A stretch of DNA of 64,000 nt from UBA8079 sp965205535 (GCA_965205535.1 CBDBHH010000005.1:3100001-3164000); one strand, 5' to 3'; positions 52,284-62,396 are shown, numbered from the stretch's first letter. The notes: generated by a model not told the origin, from the letters alone. Numbers and translations are program-made.

Positions 52284-54227
52284 ATGATCGAACTCGCCAT
52301 CTTCTTGCCGCTCATCGGCGGCCTCATCGCGGGTATCTTCGGAACCCGGATGGGCGACCGCGCAGCGCAGCTTGTCACGGTCATTCCGATGCTGATCGCC
52401 GCGGTGCTTTCGAGCTACCTGCTCTGGTATGTCGGCATTCAGGGCAATGAGCGCACGGTCGAACTGTTCACCTGGATCGATTCCGGCACTCTCGAGGTCA
52501 GCTGGGCCCTGCGGGTGGATACACTCACGGCCGTGATGATGTTCGTGGTCAACGTCGTGTCGTCGATGGTCCATGTCTATTCGGTCGGTTACATGTCCCA
52601 CGACCCGCACAAACCGCGGTTCATGGCCTATTTAAGCCTGTTCACCTTCTTCATGCTGGCGCTGGTGACGGCGGATAATTTCGTCCAGATGTTCTTCGGT
52701 TGGGAAGGCGTCGGGTTGATGTCCTATCTGCTGATCGGCTTCTGGTTCGGACGCCCGTCGGCCAATGCGGCAGCTATCAAGGCGTTTGTCGTCAACCGGG
52801 TCGGCGACTTCGGTTTCATGCTGGGCATCTTCGGTGTCTTCTTCGCATTCGGGACACTCGATTTCGACACGGTCTTCGCCGCGGTTCCCGACGTGGCGGG
52901 GCGGACGTTCAACTTCCTGTCCATGGAACTGGATATCCTCACCACGCTCTGCCTCCTGCTGTTCATCGGCGCGATGGGCAAGTCGGCACAGATCGGCCTC
53001 CACACATGGCTGCCCGACGCGATGGAAGGCCCCACGCCTGTGTCGGCGCTGATCCATGCTGCGACGATGGTAACGGCCGGTGTGTTCATGGTCGCGCGCC
53101 TGTCACCGATGTTCGAATTCGCGCCGGTGGCGCTGACCGTCGTCGCCCTCGTCGGCGGCACCACGGCATTCTTCGCGGCAACGATCGGTCTGACCCAGTT
53201 CGATATCAAACGGGTTATCGCCTATTCGACCTGTTCCCAGCTGGGCTACATGTTCTTCGCCATCGGGGTGGGTGCCTATCCGGCAGCGATTTTCCACCTC
53301 ATGACCCACGCCTTCTTCAAGGCCTTACTGTTCCTGGGTGCCGGCAGCGTCATTCATGGCATGGATGACGAGCAGGACATGCGCAAGATGGGCGGCCTGT
53401 ACCCGAAGATGCGCAAGACAGCGGTCCTGATGTGGATCGGCAGCCTGGCGTTGGCAGGAGTCGGAATCCCGCTCCTCGGAATTGGCTTCGCCGGATTCTA
53501 TTCGAAAGACATCATCCTTGAATCCGCTTTCGCGGCCCATACCGGGATGGGGCAATATGCGTTCTGGGCAGGGATCGCCGCGGCATTGATGACCGCCTTC
53601 TATTCCTGGCGCTTGCTGTTCCTGACCTTCCATGGCCGGACACGCGCGGACGACCACACCTTCGACCACGCCCATGAATCCCCGCTGGTGATGATTGCGC
53701 CGCTGTTCGTCCTGGCTGCCGGGGCGTTGTTCTCGGGTGCGCTCGCCTTTGAATATTTCGTCGGTCACGACATGGATGATTTCTGGCGGTCCTCAGTCCT
53801 GATGACCCACAACATCATCGAGGAAGCCCATCACGTGCCCAAATGGGTGAAGATCCTGCCGATCGCCGTCGGCGTGGTCGGGATCGTCGGCGCCTGGTTC
53901 ATGTACATGGTCAAGCCCGACTGGCCGGCGCGTGTCGCCGGGGCGATGGGGCCGGTGTACCGCTTCGTGTTCAACAAGTGGTACTTCGATGAACTCTATG
54001 ACCGCATCTTCGTCCGGCCTTCCTTTGTTCTCGGCCGGGGTCTGTGGAAGTCCGGCGACGGGTCCGTGATCGATGGCGTTGGTCCCGATGGCATCGCCGC
54101 AGCCGCACGTGATATCGCTGCGCGCGCGAGCCGGTTGCAGTCGGGTTTCGTGTACCACTATGCGTTCGCGATGCTGATCGGCCTGGTGGTCTTCGCCAGT
54201 TGGTTCCTATTCGGGTTCTTCGGGTAG
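52284..54227 (+). CDS. nuoL: NADH-quinone oxidoreductase subunit L
   Basis: This is the largest proton-pumping subunit, 647 residues, with about 16 transmembrane helices and the long amphipathic C-terminal helix region. Conserved: FVQMFFGWEGVGLMSYLLIGFW with the pumping Glu, GAMGKSAQIGLHTWLPDAMEG with the Lys, and the H-rich THAFFKALLFLGAGS. Confidence 0.96.
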   Translation: MIELAIFLPLIGGLIAGIFGTRMGDRAAQLVTVIPMLIAAVLSSYLLWYVGIQGNERTVELFTWIDSGTLEVSWALRVDTLTAVMMFVVNVVSSMVHVYSVGYMSHDPHKPRFMAYLSLFTFFMLALVTADNFVQMFFGWEGVGLMSYLLIGFWFGRPSANAAAIKAFVVNRVGDFGFMLGIFGVFFAFGTLDFDTVFAAVPDVAGRTFNFLSMELDILTTLCLLLFIGAMGKSAQIGLHTWLPDAMEGPTPVSALIHAATMVTAGVFMVARLSPMFEFAPVALTVVALVGGTTAFFAATIGLTQFDIKRVIAYSTCSQLGYMFFAIGVGAYPAAIFHLMTHAFFKALLFLGAGSVIHGMDDEQDMRKMGGLYPKMRKTAVLMWIGSLALAGVGIPLLGIGFAGFYSKDIILESAFAAHTGMGQYAFWAGIAAALMTAFYSWRLLFLTFHGRTRADDHTFDHAHESPLVMIAPLFVLAAGALFSGALAFEYFVGHDMDDFWRSSVLMTHNIIEEAHHVPKWVKILPIAVGVVGIVGAWFMYMVKPDWPARVAGAMGPVYRFVFNKWYFDELYDRIFVRPSFVLGRGLWKSGDGSVIDGVGPDGIAAAARDIAARASRLQSGFVYHYAFAMLIGLVVFASWFLFGFFG

Positions 54228-54239
54228 GAGGGGCGGCAC

Positions 54240-55754
54240 ATGGATTCATTCCCAATTCTATCGCTCGTCACTTTCCTGCCGGTCGTCGGGGTATTGTTTA
54301 TCCTGGCCGCGCGGGGCACCGAGGAACAGGTCGCGCGCAACGCCCGCTGGGGCGCGTTGTGGACGTCGATTGCGACGTTTGTGATCAGCCTGCTGCTGTG
54401 GCTGAACTTCGATCCGACCACATCGGATTTCCAGTTCGTCGAGAAGATCGAATGGCTGCCCGCCTTCGATATTTCCTATCACATGGGCATCGACGGGATT
54501 TCGCTGTTCTTCGTGATCCTGTCGACATTCCTGACACCGATCTGTGTGCTGGCCTCGTGGAAGGCCGTTACGGTGCGGGTGAAGGAATACATGATCGCGT
54601 TCCTCGTGCTCGAGACGTTCATGATCGGCACATTCGTCGCGCTCGACTTCCTGATTTTCTATATTTTCTTCGAGGCTGTCCTGATCCCGATGTTCATCAT
54701 CATCGGTGTGTGGGGCGGTCCGCGGCGGGTCTATTCGGCGTTCAAATTCTTCCTCTACACGCTGGCCGGTTCGGTCCTGCTGCTGGCAGCGCTTCTCGCG
54801 CTGTATTTCGAAGCCGGCACCACGGATATCCCGACCCTGATGGCGTTCGACCTCCCGGCCGAATTGCAAACATGGCTGTGGCTCGCCTTCTTCGCGTCCT
54901 TTGCGGTGAAAATGCCCATGTGGCCGGTGCACACATGGTTGCCCGACGCCCATGTGGAAGCACCCACGGCGGGGTCCGTGATCTTGGCCGGCGTGCTGTT
55001 GAAGATGGGCGGCTACGGGTTCTTGCGCTTCTCATTGCCGATCCTGCCGCTGGCCTCGGAACAGTTTGTCCCGCTGATCTACACCCTGTCGGTGATTGCC
55101 ATCATCTACACCTCACTTGTCGCGCTGGCCCAGGAGGACATGAAGAAGCTGATCGCCTATTCGTCCGTCGCCCATATGGGTTTCGTGACCATCGGCATCT
55201 TCACCGCAACCCAGCAGGGGATCGACGGTGCGATCTTCCAGATGCTGAGCCATGGTGTGATTTCAGCCGCATTATTCTTGTGCGTGGGCGTCGTCTACGA
55301 CCGTGAGCACAGTCGCGAGATCGCCCATTATGGCGGGCTGATCGAGCGAATGCCGAAATTCGCCTTTGTGTTCATGGTGTTCATGCTCGGATCCATCGGT
55401 CTGCCTGGCACCAGCGGTTTCGTCGGCGAATTCCTGATCCTGCTGGGGGTCTTCCAGGACAACACCTGGGTAGCGTTTTTCGCCGCGACCGGCGTGATCC
55501 TGGGGGCGGCCTACATGCTCTATCTCTACCGCAGGGTGATCTTCGGCAAGCTCGAGAAGGAATACCTCAAGAAGATCATGGATCTGGAGCCACGCGAGAT
55601 CGCGATTTTCACACCGCTGATCGTCCTGGTTCTGTGGATGGGCATCTGGCCTGATCCGTTCCTGAGCGTGTTCGACGCAAGTGTCTCGAACCTCCTTGCC
55701 AATTATCAGTCGGCCCTGTCCTCGGTTGAGCCGCTCAACCTTGCAGGCCGTTAG
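54240..55754 (+). CDS. nuoM: NADH-quinone oxidoreductase subunit M
   Basis: This antiporter-like pump has 504 residues. Conserved FFEAVLIPMFIIIGVWGG with the key Glu, FAVKMPMWPVHTWLPDAHVE with the key Lys, and SHGVISAALFLCVGVVYDR are all present. TAGGAGGGG lies ahead of the ATG. Confidence 0.96.
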   Translation: MDSFPILSLVTFLPVVGVLFILAARGTEEQVARNARWGALWTSIATFVISLLLWLNFDPTTSDFQFVEKIEWLPAFDISYHMGIDGISLFFVILSTFLTPICVLASWKAVTVRVKEYMIAFLVLETFMIGTFVALDFLIFYIFFEAVLIPMFIIIGVWGGPRRVYSAFKFFLYTLAGSVLLLAALLALYFEAGTTDIPTLMAFDLPAELQTWLWLAFFASFAVKMPMWPVHTWLPDAHVEAPTAGSVILAGVLLKMGGYGFLRFSLPILPLASEQFVPLIYTLSVIAIIYTSLVALAQEDMKKLIAYSSVAHMGFVTIGIFTATQQGIDGAIFQMLSHGVISAALFLCVGVVYDREHSREIAHYGGLIERMPKFAFVFMVFMLGSIGLPGTSGFVGEFLILLGVFQDNTWVAFFAATGVILGAAYMLYLYRRVIFGKLEKEYLKKIMDLEPREIAIFTPLIVLVLWMGIWPDPFLSVFDASVSNLLANYQSALSSVEPLNLAGR

Positions 55755-55770
55755 GCGGAAGGCGCAGAAA

Positions 55771-57216
55771 ATGAATATTGCCGTCGATATTTCTGCCGTT
55801 TGGCCCGAACTGTTCATCGCGATCGCCGCGATGTCGATGCTGATGTACGGCGCGTTTCGCGGCGAGGATTCGACCCGTTTTGTCACCTGGGCCGGTGTTC
55901 TCGTGATGATCGTTGCCGCGCTTCTCGTTCTCGCCGGCCCGAGCGGGAAGACCACCGCCTTCAACGGCCAGTTCATGGTCGATGCGTTCGCGGTCTTTAC
56001 CAAGGTCCTGCTGATCGCGGGTGCAGCACTCGCCCTGATCCTGGCGCAGCCCTACAACATGCGCGAGGACATCAAGCAGTTCGAATACCCGATCCTCATG
56101 GTCTTTGCCGTTCTCGGCATGATGATGATGGTGTCGGCCAACGACCTGCTGTCCCTGTATGTCGGCCTCGAATTGCAGAGCCTGTCGCTTTACGTGCTGG
56201 CCGCGATCCGGCGTGACAATCTGCGATCGTCGGAAGCCGGTCTCAAGTACTTCGTGCTGGGCGCGCTGAGCTCGGGAATCCTGCTGTATGGCATGTCCCT
56301 GATTTACGGGTTCGCCGGGACCACGAGTTTCGACAGCCTCGCCACGATCTTCGCCGCCGACAGCGATGCGCCGCTCGGCGTGATTGTCGGGCTGGTCTTC
56401 ATCGCCGCCGGGCTCGCCTTCAAGGTCTCCGCGGTACCGTTCCACATGTGGACGCCGGATGTTTACGAGGGCGCGCCGACGCCGATTACCGCCTTTTTTG
56501 CCGTCGCACCGAAGATCGCGGCCATGGCCCTGTTTGTGCGCGTCATGCTGGAGCCGTTCGGGGATCTGGTCGCGGAATGGCAGCAGGTGATCTGGTTCAT
56601 CTCGCTGTCTTCGATGATCCTCGGTTCCTTCGCCGCGATCGTGCAGACAAACATCAAGCGCCTGATGGCCTACAGCTCGATCGGCCATATGGGTTTCGTG
56701 CTGGTTGGCCTGGCCGCCGGCAATGAGAAGGGTGTCCAGGGCATCCTGCTCTATCTGACCATCTACCTGTTCATGAATATGGGCACCTTCGCCTGCATCC
56801 TGGCGATGCGCCGGCAGGGTCGGATGGTCGAAGAGATCGACCAGCTCGCCGGCCTGAGCAAGACAAATCCCTATCTGGCCGCCGCGCTCGGGGTCTTCAT
56901 GTTCTCGATGGCGGGTATTCCCCCGCTCGCGGGTTTCTTCGCCAAATTCTACGTCTTCCTGGCGGCGATCGAAGCAGGGCTTTATGTGCTGACCGTCATT
57001 GGCCTGCTGACCAGCGTCGTCGGGGCTTACTATTACCTGCGGATCGTAAAATTGATGTATTTCGATGAGCCTGCCGAAGCGTTTGATCGCGCGCCGGGCC
57101 GCGAGATCACCATCATCGTGACCGTCACCGGTCTGATCACCGTCTTCTTCTTCATCGGCATGGCGCCGGTCCTCAGCGGGGCCGAGGCCGCAGCGGCAGT
57201 TCTGTTCGGGGCATGA
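55771..57216 (+). CDS. nuoN: NADH-quinone oxidoreductase subunit N
   Basis: This antiporter-like pump has 481 residues. YVGLELQSLSLYVLAAIRR, FKVSAVPFHMWTPDVYEGAP and the MFSMAGIPPLAGFFAKFYVF signature are present. I start at MNIAVDISAVWPEL; the frame upstream overlaps nuoM and is not conserved. It overlaps birA by four bases. Confidence 0.96.
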   Translation: MNIAVDISAVWPELFIAIAAMSMLMYGAFRGEDSTRFVTWAGVLVMIVAALLVLAGPSGKTTAFNGQFMVDAFAVFTKVLLIAGAALALILAQPYNMREDIKQFEYPILMVFAVLGMMMMVSANDLLSLYVGLELQSLSLYVLAAIRRDNLRSSEAGLKYFVLGALSSGILLYGMSLIYGFAGTTSFDSLATIFAADSDAPLGVIVGLVFIAAGLAFKVSAVPFHMWTPDVYEGAPTPITAFFAVAPKIAAMALFVRVMLEPFGDLVAEWQQVIWFISLSSMILGSFAAIVQTNIKRLMAYSSIGHMGFVLVGLAAGNEKGVQGILLYLTIYLFMNMGTFACILAMRRQGRMVEEIDQLAGLSKTNPYLAAALGVFMFSMAGIPPLAGFFAKFYVFLAAIEAGLYVLTVIGLLTSVVGAYYYLRIVKLMYFDEPAEAFDRAPGREITIIVTVTGLITVFFFIGMAPVLSGAEAAAAVLFGA

Positions 57217-57986
57217 CCGATCACCCGGACGTGCCACCGGGTTGCCAACTGATTGTCCGGGACAGCGTCGGCAGCACCAGCGAGGATGCCAAACAACTGG
57301 CCGCCGAGGGCGCCCCGGGCCTGACGGTTGTGTGGGCGCAGGAGCAGACCGCGGGGCGCGGGCGTCACGGGCGTAGCTGGAACTCACCGCGGGGCAATCT
57401 TTACCTGTCTATTTTGCTTCGCCCGGACTGTGCGATTGCGGATGCACCGCAGATCGGCTTTGCCGTGGGGGCCGCGATGGCCCGTGCGATCCGGGAATTC
57501 GCCGGCGCAGATGTTGAGTTGAAATGGCCCAACGATCTGTTGCTCGGCGGAGAGAAAATCTCAGGCATTCTCCTGGAAAGTGCAGCACGGCCTGATGGCC
57601 GCCTGGACTGGGTGGTGGCCGGGATCGGCGTCAACGTGGACAGCCAGCCCGATATCCCGGGTGCGACCTGTCTGCGCGCGGCCGGTCATGACATCGACGT
57701 AGAGGCGTTGCTCGAGGGGTTCCTGCCGCACCTCGTTGATCTGCTCGCCATATGGGCGCGCGACGGGTTCGGACCGGTTCGGGCGCTATGGTCGGCGCTG
57801 GCGCTGGCAACGGGCACGGAACTCACGGTCAAGCTGCCGGACGGAGTCCGGGCGGGCGGATTTGCCGGAATTGATGGGCAAGGTAACCTGATGCTCGAGA
57901 CGGCCGATGGCACCGAACATATTGCGGTGGGGGACGTTTTCCCGGTAAGCACGGTCTCCCGAGATGATGGGGCAGGAGCCAACTGA
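57213..57986 (+). CDS. birA: Biotin--[acetyl-CoA-carboxylase] ligase
   Basis: This enzyme activates biotin and attaches it to carboxylase carrier proteins. GRGRHGRSWNSPRGNLYLSI (biotinyl-AMP site), VELKWPNDLLL with the catalytic Lys, and KISGILLE are visible, followed by the C-terminal SH3-like domain. There is no N-terminal helix-turn-helix, so it is the monofunctional form that does not repress biotin genes. ATGA overlap with nuoN and one-base-type overlap with coaX. Confidence 0.93.
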   Translation: MTDHPDVPPGCQLIVRDSVGSTSEDAKQLAAEGAPGLTVVWAQEQTAGRGRHGRSWNSPRGNLYLSILLRPDCAIADAPQIGFAVGAAMARAIREFAGADVELKWPNDLLLGGEKISGILLESAARPDGRLDWVVAGIGVNVDSQPDIPGATCLRAAGHDIDVEALLEGFLPHLVDLLAIWARDGFGPVRALWSALALATGTELTVKLPDGVRAGGFAGIDGQGNLMLETADGTEHIAVGDVFPVSTVSRDDGAGAN

Positions 57987-58759
57987 TGCTGCTTGCAGTC
58001 GATTGCGGCAATACCAATACCGTCTTTGCGGTCTTTGAAGGCGATGTGCAGCGCGGACAATGGCGTATCGCCACGAATGCGCAGCGCACTTCGGATGAGT
58101 ACGCGGTCTGGCTGACCCAGCTCATGTCGCTGAGCGGGCTGAAAGTCGATGACATCAATCATGCGATCGTGACCACCGTGGTGCCGGGCACACGCCGGAA
58201 CCTCGATGATTTGCTGGAGTCCCATTTCGGGGTGACACCGCTGGTTGTTCGCGACCCGGAGGTCGAACTCGGCATCGAGGCCCTGATCGATCGCCCCGAA
58301 CAGGTGGGTGCCGACCGGCTGGTGGCGGCCGTGGGGGCACATATCAAGCATCCCGGGGACCTGATCGTGATTGATTTCGGCACGGGCACAACGTTCGACG
58401 TGGTCGATGACGCCGGGAATTTCCGCGGCGGCGTGATCGCACCGGGCATCAATATGTCTGTCGAGGCGTTGTATATGGCAGGCGCCCTGTTGCCGCGGGT
58501 GAACATCGAGAAACCCGACAAGGTAATCGGCGGCGCGACGGTGCCGGCCATGCAGTCGGGCATCTTCTGGGGTTATGTCTCGATGATCGAGGGCATGATC
58601 CCGCGTATCGCCGATGAGTACGGAAAGCCGGTGACCGTGGTTGCCACCGGCGGCCTCGCACCTCTGTTTGCCGATGTCACCGATGTGATCGATGCCACCG
58701 AGCCTGATTTGACCCTGGCCGGATTGCGCGAAATCGCCCGGCGCAACGGAATCGCCTGA
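57986..58759 (+). CDS. coaX: Type III pantothenate kinase
   Basis: This enzyme phosphorylates pantothenate in the first step of CoA synthesis. The ASKHA signatures DCGNTNTVFAVFEG (N-terminus), GADRLVAAVGA, DFGTGTTFDVVDDAG and GGVIAPGINMS are present. 257 residues as expected. Translationally coupled to birA. Confidence 0.95.
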   Translation: MLLAVDCGNTNTVFAVFEGDVQRGQWRIATNAQRTSDEYAVWLTQLMSLSGLKVDDINHAIVTTVVPGTRRNLDDLLESHFGVTPLVVRDPEVELGIEALIDRPEQVGADRLVAAVGAHIKHPGDLIVIDFGTGTTFDVVDDAGNFRGGVIAPGINMSVEALYMAGALLPRVNIEKPDKVIGGATVPAMQSGIFWGYVSMIEGMIPRIADEYGKPVTVVATGGLAPLFADVTDVIDATEPDLTLAGLREIARRNGIA

Positions 58760-58782
58760 CGGCGACCTCCCAAAGGAAAAAC

Positions 58783-60447
58783 ATGATACCCGGTTCCGAC
58801 GAAGTCCTCTTCGTGCCTCTTGGCGGCACGGGCGAGATTGGTATGAACTTCAACCTCTACGGCCATGACGGCGCGTGGATGATTGTCGATTGCGGCGTCA
58901 CTTTCGGCGACCCCATGTATCCCGGGGTCGATGTGATGACGGCCGATCCCACATTCATCGAGGATCGGCGTGACAAACTCGCGGGCCTGCTGGTGACCCA
59001 TGCCCATGAAGATCATGTTGGTGCTGTCGCCCATCTCTGGCCGCGGTTGAAGTGCCCGGTCTATGCGACGCTGTTCACCCTGGCCGTCCTCCGGCGCAAG
59101 CTGGAAGAGTCGGGGCTTGCCGGTAAGGTGCCGCTGCACGAAATACCCCTCGGCGGTGAGGTATCGATCGGTCCTTTCGATCTGACCCTGGTAACGCTGA
59201 CCCACTCCATTCCGGAACCGAACGGATTGATCATCGAGACCGGTGCCGGGACGATCCTGCACACCGGTGACTGGAAGCTCGATCCCGATCCGCTGGTCGG
59301 CGAGACCACGGACGAAGCCGCCTTGCGTGCGGTCGGAGATAGCGGCGTGCTGGCCATGATCGGGGATTCGACAAATGCGACAGTCGAGGGCGAGGCAGGG
59401 TCCGAAGCGGAAGTGCGCGACAGCCTGCAGGAACTCGTCGGGAACTTTAAGGAGCGTGTGGCGTTCGCATGTTTCGCCAGCAATATCGCGCGGGTGCAAA
59501 CCGTCGCCGAGGTGGCCCATGCCCATGGCCGGGCGGTGGGGCTCGTAGGCCGTTCCCTGTGGCGGATGACGGAAGCGGCACGCGCCACGGGGTATCTGCG
59601 TGATCTGCCCCCGTTCGTGCGCGAGGACGAGGCGATGCTGCTGCCGCGCGACAAGGTCGCGTTGATCTGCACCGGCAGCCAGGGCGAACCCCGGGCCGCT
59701 TTGTCGCGGATCGCGCGTGACGATCACCAGAACATCACCCTCGACGGCGGCGACACTGTCATCTTTTCGTCCCGGATCATCCCCGGCAACGAAGTACCCA
59801 TCGGTCGTCTGCAGAACCAGCTGACAGCGATGGGGATCGATGTCATCACGGAGAAGGATCATTTCGTCCATGTCTCGGGACATCCCGCGCGCGGCGAGCT
59901 GCGCCAGATGTACCAGTGGATCCGGCCGACAATCGCGGTGCCGGTGCATGGCGAGGCCCATCATCTGCGCGCCCATGCTGAACTGGCGCGGGAATGTCAG
60001 GTGCCCCATGTGCAAATCATCGAAAATGGTGATGTCCTGCGCCTGCATCCCGACGGACCTGAAATCGCCGGGCAGGTCCAGGCCGGACGCCTCGCTGTCG
60101 ACGGACGGGACCTGATCCGCCTCGATGATTCAAATCTGCGCGAGCGCAACCATATGCTCTGGAACGGCTCTGCCACATTGACGATTGTCATCGACGGGAA
60201 GGGCCGCGTGGTGACGGAGCCGCAATTGTCCGCACAGGGTGTTCTGGGCGATACGGATGATGATTTTGACCTGATGGACGATGTGATCGACGATGTCCTC
60301 GATGCCTTGTCTTCGGCCAAGGCGAACACACGGCGCGATGACGAGGCGCTGAGCGAGCATCTGCGCCGTGCGGTGCGCAAAAGTTTTCGGGCACGACGGG
60401 GCAAGAACCCCTCGACCGAGGTACATTTGGTGCGCCTGGACGACTGA
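58783..60447 (+). CDS. rnj: Ribonuclease J
   Basis: This metallo-beta-lactamase-fold RNase has 5'-exonuclease and endonuclease activity, 554 residues. The zinc motif THAHEDHVGAV (about residues 72-82), the GDWKLDPDP Asp, the beta-CASP GSQGEPRAAL and VSGHPARGEL / PVHGEAHHL motifs are intact. It probably matures rRNA and degrades mRNA. It follows coaX after 23 bases with AAAGGA upstream. Class typical position behind nuo-birA-coaX. Confidence 0.94.
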   Translation: MIPGSDEVLFVPLGGTGEIGMNFNLYGHDGAWMIVDCGVTFGDPMYPGVDVMTADPTFIEDRRDKLAGLLVTHAHEDHVGAVAHLWPRLKCPVYATLFTLAVLRRKLEESGLAGKVPLHEIPLGGEVSIGPFDLTLVTLTHSIPEPNGLIIETGAGTILHTGDWKLDPDPLVGETTDEAALRAVGDSGVLAMIGDSTNATVEGEAGSEAEVRDSLQELVGNFKERVAFACFASNIARVQTVAEVAHAHGRAVGLVGRSLWRMTEAARATGYLRDLPPFVREDEAMLLPRDKVALICTGSQGEPRAALSRIARDDHQNITLDGGDTVIFSSRIIPGNEVPIGRLQNQLTAMGIDVITEKDHFVHVSGHPARGELRQMYQWIRPTIAVPVHGEAHHLRAHAELARECQVPHVQIIENGDVLRLHPDGPEIAGQVQAGRLAVDGRDLIRLDDSNLRERNHMLWNGSATLTIVIDGKGRVVTEPQLSAQGVLGDTDDDFDLMDDVIDDVLDALSSAKANTRRDDEALSEHLRRAVRKSFRARRGKNPSTEVHLVRLDD

Positions 60448-60480
60448 TCGTTCGGGTTGCGTTGAACGGAGGAGTGGGCA

Positions 60481-60885
60481 GTGATCGGGCGTTTGAATCA
60501 TCTGGCGATTGTGGTGCCGGACCTGGCGGCTGCGACCGCGATTTATCGCGACACCCTGGGTGGTGCGGTGTCCGAGCCCGTGGACCTGCCCTTGCACGGG
60601 GTAACGACGATCTTCGTGAGCCTGCCCAACACCAAAATCGAGCTGCTGCATCCGCTGGGTGAGGATTCACCCGTCGCGCCGTTCCTCGAGAAGAACCCGT
60701 CAGGGGGCATGCACCATGTTTGCTACGAAGTGGACGACATCTATGCCGCCCGCGATCGCCTGGTGGCCGAGGGCGCGCGGGTTCTCGGCGACGGCGAGCC
60801 CAAGCCCGGTGCCCACGACAAGCCGGTGCTGTTCCTGCATCCCAAGGATTTTTGCGGCACCCTGGTGGAACTCGAACAGGTCTGA
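60481..60885 (+). CDS. mce: Methylmalonyl-CoA epimerase
   Basis: This VOC-fold epimerase of 134 residues interconverts (R)- and (S)-methylmalonyl-CoA in propionate metabolism. Metal ligands can be placed at the N-terminal LNHLAIVVPDL His, GGMHHVCYEVDD His and the C-terminal GTLVELEQ Glu. GTG start with GGAGG upstream. It follows rnj after 33 bases. Confidence 0.93.
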   Translation: MIGRLNHLAIVVPDLAAATAIYRDTLGGAVSEPVDLPLHGVTTIFVSLPNTKIELLHPLGEDSPVAPFLEKNPSGGMHHVCYEVDDIYAARDRLVAEGARVLGDGEPKPGAHDKPVLFLHPKDFCGTLVELEQV

Positions 60886-60891
60886 TCCGCG

Positions 60892-61146
60892 ATGAACCCC
60901 GTCACCGCCGTTGTCGTCTTCATCATCATCTGGTGGTTGACGCTGTTCATCGTTCTGCCCTGGGGCGTGCGGCGGACAGAAAACCCCGAAGAGGGGCATG
61001 ACCATGGCGCCCCCGCGCGGCCCATGCTTGTGCGCAAGTTGCTGATCACCACAGCGATCACCATCATTCTGTTTGCCGCCGTCTACGGGGTCATCGAAAT
61101 GAGTGGTATTTCGTTGCGTGAGTTGTCGGACAAATACCGTCTCTAG
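60892..61146 (+). CDS. DUF1467 family membrane protein
   Basis: This small protein of 84 residues has two transmembrane segments (about 4-24 and 50-70) joined by a His- and Pro-containing loop. LTLFIVLPWGVRR at the first segment is the DUF1467 signature. Function unknown. It lies seven bases after mce, the usual alphaproteobacterial neighbour, and overlaps the end of the convergent chrA gene by four bases. Confidence 0.9.
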   Translation: MNPVTAVVVFIIIWWLTLFIVLPWGVRRTENPEEGHDHGAPARPMLVRKLLITTAITIILFAAVYGVIEMSGISLRELSDKYRL

Positions 61147-62330
61147 ATGCCGAAGAAACCCGCGACCGCGGCGAGCATGACAACGAGCCAGGGCGGCAAT
61201 CGCCAGAAGGCGAGCAGCACAACGGCGATAACCACGGTCGCGAAATCCGATGAATCCCGCACGCTCGATGTCCAGACCGGTGTGAACAGCACGGCCAGCA
61301 GAAGCCCGACGACGGCGGCATTCACGCCGCTTAGGGCGGAGCGTATCCGGGCGCGGGACCGCAAGGCGTCCCAGTAGGGCAGGGTCGCGCCCAGCAGCAG
61401 GAATGACGGCAGGAACACGGCAACGATCGCCAGCACCCCGCCGGTCCAGCCGCCGAGATAGCCGTTGCCCGGGTCGATGACATTGCCGAGATAACCGGTC
61501 AGCGCGAACATCGGCCCCGGGATGGCCTGGGCGGCGCCGTAACCGGCAAGGAACGCGTCGGTGGAGGTCCAGCCGGTCGGCACCACTTCGGCCTCCAGCA
61601 ACGGCAGCACGACATGCCCCCCGCCGAACACCAGCGAGCCGACCCGGTAAAAACCGGTGAACGCATCGAGGTTGCCCGATTTCACACTCTCTGCAAGGAC
61701 CGGCAGCCCGAGCAGGAGTAGCAGGAAAACCGCCAGCATCAACAGGCCGACGGCGCGATTGCCCGAGGCGGGGGTGGCGCTGGCGGTGTCGAGTGGTGCG
61801 TCACGCAGGATGAGGCTGCCCGCGATGGCCGCCGCCGCGATTACCAGGAGCTGGAACCAGGCGGCACCGGCAAACAGAATGACCACGCAGGCGATAGCCG
61901 CGAAGCTGGCGCGGACGGCATCGCCACAGGCGTTTCGTGCCATGCCCCACAATGCGTTGGCGACCACCGCGACCGCGGCAAGCTTGAGGCCGTGGACGAC
62001 GCCCTGGCCCGCGGCGGTTTCGGCGAAGGACAGGCCGAAACCCAGGCCGATCATGATGATGGCAGCGGGGGTGGTGAAACCCAGCCAGGCGGCGATGCCA
62101 CCCAGCCAGCCGCGCTGGATCATGCCGATGGCGATACCGGTCTGGCTTGATGCCGGCCCCGGCAGGAACTGGCACAGGGAAACAAGGTCCGCATAGCCGC
62201 GCTCGTCGATCCATTTGCGGCGATCGACGAACTCGGTCCGGAAATAGCCGAAATGGGCGACGGGACCGCCGAACGCGGTCGCCCCGAGGACGAGGAACGC
62301 CCAGAAGAGGCCCCCAAGGCTCGGCTGCAC
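61143..62330 (-). CDS. chrA: Chromate transporter, CHR family (long form)
   Basis: This predicted chromate efflux protein of 395 residues has two homologous CHR domains: the first with GATAFGGPVAHFGYFR and CQFLPGPASSQ, the second with GSLVFGGGHVVLPLLEAEVV and AQAIPGPMFALTGYLG. About 10-12 membrane helices. No chrB regulator is adjacent. It is divergent from the glycosylase gene. Confidence 0.92.
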   Translation of the reverse strand: MQPSLGGLFWAFLVLGATAFGGPVAHFGYFRTEFVDRRKWIDERGYADLVSLCQFLPGPASSQTGIAIGMIQRGWLGGIAAWLGFTTPAAIIMIGLGFGLSFAETAAGQGVVHGLKLAAVAVVANALWGMARNACGDAVRASFAAIACVVILFAGAAWFQLLVIAAAAIAGSLILRDAPLDTASATPASGNRAVGLLMLAVFLLLLLGLPVLAESVKSGNLDAFTGFYRVGSLVFGGGHVVLPLLEAEVVPTGWTSTDAFLAGYGAAQAIPGPMFALTGYLGNVIDPGNGYLGGWTGGVLAIVAVFLPSFLLLGATLPYWDALRSRARIRSALSGVNAAVVGLLLAVLFTPVWTSSVRDSSDFATVVIAVVLLAFWRLPPWLVVMLAAVAGFFGI

Positions 62331-62396
62331 AACAGGTTGCGATGGCGTGGAAATCGGTATTCTCTCTGTCGAACGAAACGGGAAAGGAACTTTGAC

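Noticed and set aside
55735..57387. 550-codon open frame opposite nuoN and birA
   Set aside because: His/Asp/Gln/Arg-rich shadow of membrane-protein codons; not a gene.
58573..60048. 491-codon open frame opposite coaX and rnj
   Set aside because: Antisense to two well-identified genes; no domain or ribosome binding site.
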